This document shows, one piece after another, positions 15,559-21,419 of a stretch of 23,422 nt of DNA. Position 1 is the stretch's first letter. Each line of letters starts with the position of its first letter. The DNA is taken from positions 1 to 23,422 of the forward strand of contig CANCOY010000061.1 of the NCBI GenBank assembly GCA_947379865.1. The letters run 5' to 3'. The stretch is from Acetobacteraceae bacterium. Lineage in GTDB: Bacteria > Pseudomonadota > Alphaproteobacteria > Zavarziniales > Zavarziniaceae. The translations under genes and the position numbers were made by a program. The notes beneath the pieces were generated by a model. It saw nothing but the letters and a program-made list of their open reading frames with translations, was not told the origin of the DNA and searched no databases.

Positions 15559-16686
15559 TCAGGCAGCTTTCGAGCGGCCCGGGTTGCGGATGCCCTGTTC
15601 ACCCAGCGCCTCGCCGACGGCCGCGACGGCACGGCGCATGTCGGCCTCGAAGACCTGGCCGATACAGCCGATGCGAAAGCTTTCGGCGACCGTCAGCTTG
15701 CCCGGATAGATCAGGAACCCACGGCTGGCGATGGCCTGATAGAAGCGCTCGAAATCGAATTCTGGGTCTGACGGGGAATGAAAGGTGACAATGATTGGTG
15801 CCTGCAGGGCATCTGGCAGCAGCGTCTCGAAGCCCAGTGCCCGCATGCCCGCAACAAGGGTCTTGTGATTTGCGGCATAGCGGGCGCCCCGGCCCTCGCT
15901 GCCGCCTTCCTGGGCGTGCTGCTCCAGCGCGGCGTCAAAGGCCGCCAGCACATGGGTGGGGGGCGTGAAGCGCCACTGGCCATTGGCCTCAAAACCCTTC
16001 CATTGGGCGTGCAGGTCGAGGGAGAGGGAGGGGCAGTTACCTGCCGCCGCAACCAGCGCCTCGCGCGCCACCAGCGCAAAGCCAAGGCCCGGCACGCCCT
16101 CAAGACATTTGTTGGAGGATGCCATCAGGGCGGTGAAGGGGACCCGCCGCGCATCGAGGGGCAGGGCGCCAAAAGCACTCATGGCATCGATCAGCAGGTG
16201 GCGGCCGTGCCGGGCGACTATATCGGCCACACCTTCGATGGGGTTTAGAATGCCTGAGGTCGTCTCGCACTGGACGGCCGCAACATGGGTGATCCCAGCA
16301 TCAGCGCGGAGGGTCGCCTCAAGGGCCTCAAGGTCGGGCACCTGATCTTCCGGGGTTTCCAGGGCCAGTACGGCCCGGCCCAGGCGGCGCGTCATCTCGA
16401 CCATGCGCTTGCCATAGGCGCCGTTCACCAGCACCAGAAGCTTTCCCGAAGGCGGCAAAAGGGTGGCAATGGTGGCCTCTACCACAAAGGTGCCACTGCC
16501 CTGCAGGGGAACCGCCACAAGCCTGTCCTCGCCATGGGCAAGTTCGACAAGCCGGCGGCGCACACGGGCGGTAAGCGCGATAAAGGCTTCGTCGCGGCTG
16601 CCCCAGTCGCGCAGCATGGCGTGGCGTGTGGCCGCAGAGGTGGTCAGGGGGCCGGGGGTAAGCAACAGGGCCGGTGTTTCTGTCAT
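15559..16686 (-). CDS. phnW: PhnW, 2-aminoethylphosphonate:pyruvate transaminase
   Basis: A 375-residue PLP enzyme of the class V aminotransferase group. It converts 2-aminoethylphosphonate and pyruvate into phosphonoacetaldehyde and alanine. The family start LLLTPGPLTTSAATR, the LQGSGTFVVEA motif, D167 (LLIDAMSAFG) and the PLP lysine K193 (ASSNKCLEGVPG) are all present. Length equals the usual 365-375. The ATG at 16686 has GGAG 6 nt upstream; the open frame extends further back, but only through the divergent promoter region. It is the first gene of the phnWX operon and is divergent from a LysR gene. Confidence 0.96.
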   Translation of the reverse strand: MTETPALLLTPGPLTTSAATRHAMLRDWGSRDEAFIALTARVRRRLVELAHGEDRLVAVPLQGSGTFVVEATIATLLPPSGKLLVLVNGAYGKRMVEMTRRLGRAVLALETPEDQVPDLEALEATLRADAGITHVAAVQCETTSGILNPIEGVADIVARHGRHLLIDAMSAFGALPLDARRVPFTALMASSNKCLEGVPGLGFALVAREALVAAAGNCPSLSLDLHAQWKGFEANGQWRFTPPTHVLAAFDAALEQHAQEGGSEGRGARYAANHKTLVAGMRALGFETLLPDALQAPIIVTFHSPSDPEFDFERFYQAIASRGFLIYPGKLTVAESFRIGCIGQVFEADMRRAVAAVGEALGEQGIRNPGRSKAA

Positions 16687-16775
16687 GGCGGTCTCCAGCG
16701 AGAACCACGTCAGCAGGCCTTTTCCCAATCCATAAATCCAATACCCTTTTTTGATAAGATCCATATAATTAATTT
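16687..16775. promoter_or_regulatory. phnW / LysR divergent control region
   Basis: This 89-bp spacer has an AT-rich half next to the regulator gene (16722-16775), unlike the GC-rich surroundings. It carries two direct ATCCATA copies (16728-16734 and 16759-16765), 31 bp or about three helical turns apart, and an AATTAATT palindrome just before the regulator start. The layout suits a LysR autoregulated divergent promoter; the exact binding site is not established. Confidence 0.5.
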
Positions 16776-17675
16776 ATGAATAGTGCCCGCCTCCGCGCCT
16801 TCCATGCTGCCGCCACCGAGGGCAGTTTCACCGCTGCTGCCCGCCGCCTGGGCATCAGCCAGCCTGCCATCACCGTTCAGGTGAAGGCGCTGGAGGCGCA
16901 ATACGGCGTCCGATTGTTCGAACGGCGCGGGCGGGGCATTGCCCTGACGGATCTTGGCCGCACGCTGCTGACCCTCACCCGCCGCATGCATGAACTTGAT
17001 ACCGAGGTTGAGGGCTTGCTGGGCGCCCGTCGTGATCTTGTGGCTGGTGATCTGCGTCTGGCCGCAGACGGGCCCTATCATGTGATCGACCTGCTGGCGG
17101 CGGTGCGGGCCCGCTATCCGGCACTTGAGGTCTCGGTTGAGGTGGGAAACTCCGAGGATGTGTTGGCCAGCCTGATCGACTGGCGGGCCGACGTGGCGGT
17201 GCTTGGCCGCCCGGTGGAGGGGCCGCATCTGGATGCGGTAGAGATCGGCCGCCATGAGGTTGTGCTGATGGTGCCAGCCGATCATCCCTTTGCCGCCGCA
17301 GGGGCGGTTCCCCTGGCCGCCCTTGATGGCGTGCCCATGGTCCTGCGCGAGGCGGCGTCGGCCACCCGCAGCGTGATGGCCGCCGCCCTTGATGCCGCCG
17401 GCGTGCGGCCGATCCTGGCCCTGGAGATTTCAAGCCGCGAGGCCGTGCGCGAAGCCGTGGCCGCCGGCTTTGGCATTGGCGTGGTCCAGGCCCCGGAATT
17501 TGGCCATGATGACCGCCTGGTGGCCGTGCGTATCGCTGATGTCCGGATCGAGGCGGGTGAATGGGCTGTTGCCCTGGCCGAGCGGCGCGAGGCGCCCCTG
17601 GTGCGGGCCATCATGGCGCTGGCTGGCGCACGGCGGAGCAAAGGGGTTCCAACGGTGTTGACGGGATGCCTATGA
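16776..17675 (+). CDS. LysR-family regulator of 2-aminoethylphosphonate catabolism
   Basis: A 299-residue LysR-type regulator. An N-terminal winged HTH (residues 1-60: LRAFHAAATEGSFTAAARRL, ISQPAITVQVKALEA) is followed by a ligand-binding domain with GDLRLAADGPYHVIDLLAAV and VPADHPFA. A LysR family specific to aminoethylphosphonate gene clusters is known, and the divergent position next to phnW fits it. It presumably activates phnWX in response to AEP or a degradation intermediate. No ribosome-binding site is evident before the ATG at 16776, so leaderless translation is possible. Confidence 0.9.
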   Translation: MNSARLRAFHAAATEGSFTAAARRLGISQPAITVQVKALEAQYGVRLFERRGRGIALTDLGRTLLTLTRRMHELDTEVEGLLGARRDLVAGDLRLAADGPYHVIDLLAAVRARYPALEVSVEVGNSEDVLASLIDWRADVAVLGRPVEGPHLDAVEIGRHEVVLMVPADHPFAAAGAVPLAALDGVPMVLREAASATRSVMAAALDAAGVRPILALEISSREAVREAVAAGFGIGVVQAPEFGHDDRLVAVRIADVRIEAGEWAVALAERREAPLVRAIMALAGARRSKGVPTVLTGCL

Positions 17676-17716
17676 TGCGTGCGCCTGCCATCGTCATGGC
17701 GACAAGGAGGGTGCCC

Positions 17717-18100
17717 GTGGAGCCGAATGTTCGCCGCCTTTTGCCAAGGCTCATGGTCCTTTTTGCGCTTGTCGGATGCGTGGCGGCCTCGCCGGTTGCC
17801 GGGACCATTACCCCGACCGATGGCAAGAACCCTGTTTTCGACTTTGCCCGTTATCCCGATGCGGTGTGGGACCGGCACCTGGATCTGACCCGCCGGGCGT
17901 CGAGCAGTTGCGGTCTTGGCAGCACGGGGCGCGGCGATTACCTGAGTTGCCTGCTGCCAACCCTTGATTCCTATGTGCAGCATGAAGCCAATCCGGCGCT
18001 CAGCGACCTGCATCGCCATCTGCCGCTGCGCTATCGCTATGAGCGTTCCCGCAACCAGCGGCCGCTGGCCCTGCTGGCTGAGCCTTTTCCCAACGAGTGA
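17717..18100 (+). CDS. small predicted lipoprotein, unknown function
   Basis: A 127-residue protein not recognised from any family I can name. The N-terminus (MEPNVRRLLPRLMVLFALVGC) has basic residues, a hydrophobic stretch and the lipobox LVGC, so it should be lipidated at C21. The mature part is polar and holds two more cysteines (SSSCGLG and YLSCLL), possibly a disulfide. The GTG at 17717 is chosen because AAGGAGG lies exactly 6 nt upstream; an in-frame ATG at 17696 lacks such a site. It lies 41 bp after the LysR gene and 2 bp before the kinase-like gene, so it is probably cotranscribed with both. Confidence 0.65.
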   Translation: MEPNVRRLLPRLMVLFALVGCVAASPVAGTITPTDGKNPVFDFARYPDAVWDRHLDLTRRASSSCGLGSTGRGDYLSCLLPTLDSYVQHEANPALSDLHRHLPLRYRYERSRNQRPLALLAEPFPNE

Positions 18101-18102
18101 TC

Positions 18103-19035
18103 ATGCCAGCCGCAGCTACCGCCACGACCTCCGCCACTACCTCCGCCACCTCCGCCCTCCCGCCCCATGAACGCGCTGCCCGTCTTGGCTGCTGGGCCGG
18201 GCCGGTTGAGCCGGAACCGCTGGGTGGTGGGATCACCAACACCAATTTCGTTGTGACCGACAGGGGACAACGCTTCGTCGTGCGGATTGGCGACGACATC
18301 CCCATTCATGGCGTGATGCGCTTTAACGAACTGGCTGCCGCCCGCGCCGCTGCCGAGGCTGGCCTTTCACCCGAAATCGTTCATGCCGAGCCGGGGGCGC
18401 TGGTGATGCGCCACATTGCCGGTCATACGCTCTGCGAAGAAGATGTACGCGATCCGGCCATGCTGGCCCGGCTGGTGCCGCTGATCCGGCGCTGCCATCT
18501 GGAAGTGCCCCGCTATTTGCGGGGGCCGGCCCTGATTTTCTGGGTTTTTCACGTCTGTCGCGATTACGCGGCAACGCTGCGGGCGGGGGACAGCCGCCTT
18601 GTCCCCGACCTGCCACGCCTTGGCGCCCTCAATGATGAACTTGAGATGGCAGTGGGGCCAATCCAGCCGGTATTTGGCCATAATGATCTGCTGCCAGGCA
18701 ATTTCATCGATGATGGCAGCCGGGTCTGGCTGATTGACTGGGATTATGCAGGTTTCAATTCCTGCCTGTTTGATCTGGGCGGCCTTGCCTCCAACAACGG
18801 CCTGTCGCCCGAGCAGGAAGACTGGATGCTGGCGGCCTATTTCGGTGCGCCGCCCGATGCGCGGCTCAGGCGGGCCTATGCCGCCATGAAATGTGCGTCG
18901 CTGCTGCGCGAGACCCTGTGGAGTGCCACAAGCGAGCAGCATTCAACGCTTGATTTCGACTATGTCGCCTATACGGCCAGCAATATGGAACGCCTTAGCC
19001 TGGCCCTGGAGGCATTTCGGCGTCTGCCAAGATGA
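18103..19035 (+). CDS. choline/ethanolamine kinase-like phosphotransferase (APH fold)
   Basis: A 310-residue protein of the aminoglycoside-phosphotransferase/choline-kinase superfamily. The nucleotide loop is EPLGGGITNTNFVV (about residues 38-51), the catalytic loop is VFGHNDLLPGNFI (D195, N200) and the metal Asp is in LIDWDYAG (D212/D214). The N-terminal 20 residues are an Ala/Thr/Ser repeat of no known function. Choline/ethanolamine kinases phosphorylate amino alcohols; next to phnWX the substrate may be an AEP-related headgroup or product, but that is inference. The ATG at 18103 follows the lipoprotein stop by 2 bp; a GTG at 18097 is possible. Confidence 0.8.
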   Translation: MPAAATATTSATTSATSALPPHERAARLGCWAGPVEPEPLGGGITNTNFVVTDRGQRFVVRIGDDIPIHGVMRFNELAAARAAAEAGLSPEIVHAEPGALVMRHIAGHTLCEEDVRDPAMLARLVPLIRRCHLEVPRYLRGPALIFWVFHVCRDYAATLRAGDSRLVPDLPRLGALNDELEMAVGPIQPVFGHNDLLPGNFIDDGSRVWLIDWDYAGFNSCLFDLGGLASNNGLSPEQEDWMLAAYFGAPPDARLRRAYAAMKCASLLRETLWSATSEQHSTLDFDYVAYTASNMERLSLALEAFRRLPR

Positions 19036-19043
19036 TTTTGGCA
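19025..19043 (+). terminator. stem-loop across the kinase stop codon
   Basis: TGCCAA (19025-19030) and TTGGCA (19038-19043) form a perfect 6-bp stem whose loop contains the kinase stop codon. It is followed by an AT-rich stretch (19044-19075). It may end the LysR-lipoprotein-kinase transcript; the stem is short. Confidence 0.35.
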
Positions 19044-19115
19044 AAGGTTTGGTTAAGTAAAAATTAGGGAAATTCTGGCATCAGGTATTGGCATCCCCCT
19101 GTTGGAGACCATGCC

Positions 19116-19586
19116 ATGCGGCGTTTTGCGCTTCCCCTGTTTGCCCTGCTTGCAATAACCCTTGGGACTTTCATGTTCAATTATCCTGCCGAGGCCGGCT
19201 CCGTTGAGGAGGTCACGGCCCGTTTCGACAGCTACATCACAGCCCAGAACGATCACGACCTGAAGGCCGTGGAAGCGCATCTGGTGAAGTCGGAGAAGTT
19301 CCTCTGGCTCCGTGGCAATGTCATGAGCCTTGGCACCGAAGCGGCCATCGCCGCCTTTGGTGAAGTCCACAAGGGCACCTGGAAAATGACGCCGGTGCGT
19401 GGCGACCTCAAGGCTGTCGAGGTTGCTTCGGGCGTGGTTCAGGTAGTTGTCCCCATTGTTGTCACCGCCGGTGCCAAGGGCGCTGCGGCGCAGGACAGCC
19501 TCGTCCTTGTTACCCAGGTCTATGTGAAATCGGGCAACGCCTGGCGTATCGCCAGCATTGTCACCAGCCCCATGATCACGGGCTAA
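19116..19586 (+). CDS. secreted NTF2-like / DUF4440-type protein
   Basis: A 156-residue protein with a Sec signal peptide (MRRFALPLFALLAITLG, likely cut after AEA at about residue 27). The mature cone-shaped NTF2/SnoaL-like domain starts VEEVTARFDSYITAQNDHDLKAVEAH (landmarks), continues through FLWLRGNVMSLG and ends AWRIASIVTSP. Such domains bind small ligands or act as accessory subunits; no catalytic residues can be named with confidence. The ATG at 19116 has GGAG 8 nt upstream; an out-of-frame ATG lies 5 bp earlier. The 80-bp upstream spacer is AT-rich and probably holds its own promoter. Confidence 0.7.
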   Translation: MRRFALPLFALLAITLGTFMFNYPAEAGSVEEVTARFDSYITAQNDHDLKAVEAHLVKSEKFLWLRGNVMSLGTEAAIAAFGEVHKGTWKMTPVRGDLKAVEVASGVVQVVVPIVVTAGAKGAAAQDSLVLVTQVYVKSGNAWRIASIVTSPMITG

Positions 19587-19595
19587 GAGGCAGGC

Positions 19596-21113
19596 TCAGC
19601 GCCTGAAGGCCAGGCCACCCTTGCCCAGATGATGATGGGTAAGGGTGCGCTCGGCGTTTTCCATCCGCCACGACAGCATGCGTGAGGCACAGGCCAGCAC
19701 TATGCCGGCGTGCGCCGGGTCGTCTGCCAGATTGTGGAACTCCCCCGGGTCCTTCTCCAGATCAAAGAGGAGGGGGGGGAGGCCGCAGAAGTGCACGTAT
19801 TTGTAACGCTGGCCGCGCTGAACCGCGAGCGTACACTGGTCCATGCTCAGGCCCAGGGCCGCCTCTGGTGCACCCCGCCGCACGTCGCGGAAGTCATATT
19901 CCCAATGGGCCTCCGTCCGCCAACTGGCGGGTACCGGGCCGTGCAGCAGAGGCAACAGCGAATGCCCGTCGCATTGCAGCGGGATCTCTGCCCCCAACCA
20001 GTCGAGCATGGTCGGCATCAGATCGACATGCTCGGTGAAGGCCTCCACGCGCTGGCCGCGCTTATGGTCGGCCTCGGCGGCCGGATCGCGGATGATCAGC
20101 GGGATATGAAAGCTCTGGTCAAAATAGCCCGACTTGCCCATCAGCCAGTGGTCGCCCAGCTGCTCGCCATGATCGGTCGTGAAGATGATCAGGGTGCGAT
20201 CATATTGCCCCGTCGCCCGCAGATGCGCGACAAGGCGGCCAATATGGGCATCGACCTCGCTCATCAGGCCCATATAGGTGGCACGGAACTGGCGCCTTGT
20301 GCGCTCGCTCTCGGGCGCCCGGAAGGCCGGACGCTTGAGTTGATAGGCGAGCCAGGGGTGCTGGTCTCCCTCCTGGTCGGGGTTTGCTTTTGCCACCACG
20401 GCTGGCACCGCGTCGGCATCATACATGGCGTGATAGGGGGCGGGCGCCACCCATGGGGGGTGGGGCCGCAGGAATGACACATGGGTAAACCAGGGTGTCT
20501 CCCCCAGCCAGCGCCAGTGGGCAAGCACCTCGTCGGTCAGAAAGGCTGTATCGGATTCGGCGGCCGAATAACGCGCGGGGGGAAAACTTGGCCCCTTGTC
20601 CTCGGCGCCGGGATAGTTCTCGGCATGGCGGAACACGGCATGGTGGCCGCCAGATACATCATGGCCCCTGGCCTCCAGCCATTTCAGCCAGCGGCCCTGA
20701 TTCTCGGGCAGATTGCAGACCGGATTGAACCCCGCCATCAACCCTTCATAAGTGGACAGGCGCGGGTCATCGGGCGAGGTGGTGCGGGGATCAAGGCTGG
20801 TATCGGTATAGCCAAAGAGGAACGGGTCATAGCCCAGCCGGCGCGCTTCCAGCGCAATGTTGGTATGCCGCGCATCCAGCGGCGTGCCGTTGGTCCCCGA
20901 GCGATGGTTCATCAGGTACATGCCGGTGTGCAGGCTGGCCCGGCTGGGACCACAGGGGGCGGTCTGGGTGAAATGCCGGGTGAACAGCACACCGTCCGCC
21001 GCCAGAGCATCCAGGTTCGGGGTCTGGACCATATGCCCCAGGGCAGAAAGGCATTCGCCCCGCCACTGGTCGGCCGTGATCAGAAGAACATTGGGGCGCA
21101 AGGGTGTGTCCAT
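19596..21113 (-). CDS. phosphonate monoester hydrolase / sulfatase-type enzyme
   Basis: A 505-residue alkaline-phosphatase-superfamily hydrolase with a formylglycine site at C54 (TAPCGPSRASLHTGMYLMNH). Metal ligands include D15 (LITADQW) and the FTTDHGEQLGDH motif. Many stretches match the phosphonate monoester hydrolase/PehA group of Rhizobium and Burkholderia: DPRTTSPDDPR, LMAGFNPV, RPHPPWVAPAPYHAMY, WEYDFRDV, QRYKYVHFCGLPPLLFDL, LSWRMENAERTLTHH. These enzymes cleave phosphonate monoesters and, promiscuously, phosphodiesters and sulfate esters. There is no signal peptide. The ATG at 21113 gives normal family length, while the frame upstream is spurious. It is convergent with the NTF2-like gene (9-bp gap), and its place near phnWX supports a phosphonate role. 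Confidence 0.88.
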   Translation of the reverse strand: MDTPLRPNVLLITADQWRGECLSALGHMVQTPNLDALAADGVLFTRHFTQTAPCGPSRASLHTGMYLMNHRSGTNGTPLDARHTNIALEARRLGYDPFLFGYTDTSLDPRTTSPDDPRLSTYEGLMAGFNPVCNLPENQGRWLKWLEARGHDVSGGHHAVFRHAENYPGAEDKGPSFPPARYSAAESDTAFLTDEVLAHWRWLGETPWFTHVSFLRPHPPWVAPAPYHAMYDADAVPAVVAKANPDQEGDQHPWLAYQLKRPAFRAPESERTRRQFRATYMGLMSEVDAHIGRLVAHLRATGQYDRTLIIFTTDHGEQLGDHWLMGKSGYFDQSFHIPLIIRDPAAEADHKRGQRVEAFTEHVDLMPTMLDWLGAEIPLQCDGHSLLPLLHGPVPASWRTEAHWEYDFRDVRRGAPEAALGLSMDQCTLAVQRGQRYKYVHFCGLPPLLFDLEKDPGEFHNLADDPAHAGIVLACASRMLSWRMENAERTLTHHHLGKGGLAFRR

Positions 21114-21419
21114 CGGCGGATTATGTAAGCCCCGGGCAGGCCCTGCAATCGCGGGCAAGGGCCCCGTTCCGGCAGCGCGACACCGTGCCGCCCCGCTGGA
21201 CTTGTGAGGCAGGCGACACATCTCAGCAGGGTGGGTTCACAAGGTTGTGCATATAGTTCGTGTGAAACCCTGCGTTCTCCGGTTGCCTTGGCGCTTGTGA
21301 TGGTGGATTGTGCGCCGCCGCCGGGATCCCGGTTTGGGGCGCGGGTCTCCGCTTGCCCTGTCGGACCCTTTTGATTGTTGACTGTCTCCCTTGATGCGGA
21401 GACCTGAGGAGCATGCGCC
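21114..21419. other. 306-bp divergent intergenic region
   Basis: I see no gene here. The region must contain promoters for the leftward phosphonate-hydrolase gene and the rightward flavoprotein gene. It holds an inverted repeat at 21227-21272, a perfect 12-bp palindrome CCGGGATCCCGG (21321-21332), and three CTTGTGA motifs: 21201-21207, 21294-21300 and inverted at 21237-21243. TTGACT at 21378-21383 could be a -35 element for the flavoprotein gene, but no clear -10 follows. Confidence 0.6.
21227..21272. promoter_or_regulatory. inverted repeat, possible operator or leader hairpin
   Basis: The left arm CAGGGTGGGTTCACA (21227-21241) and the right arm TGTGAAACCCTG (21261-21272) are complementary over 12 bases, apart from a 3-nt GGG insertion in the left arm. 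They are separated by 19 bp containing the AT-rich CATATAG. The symmetry suggests a dimeric regulator site or an mRNA hairpin; the function is inferred. Confidence 0.45.
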
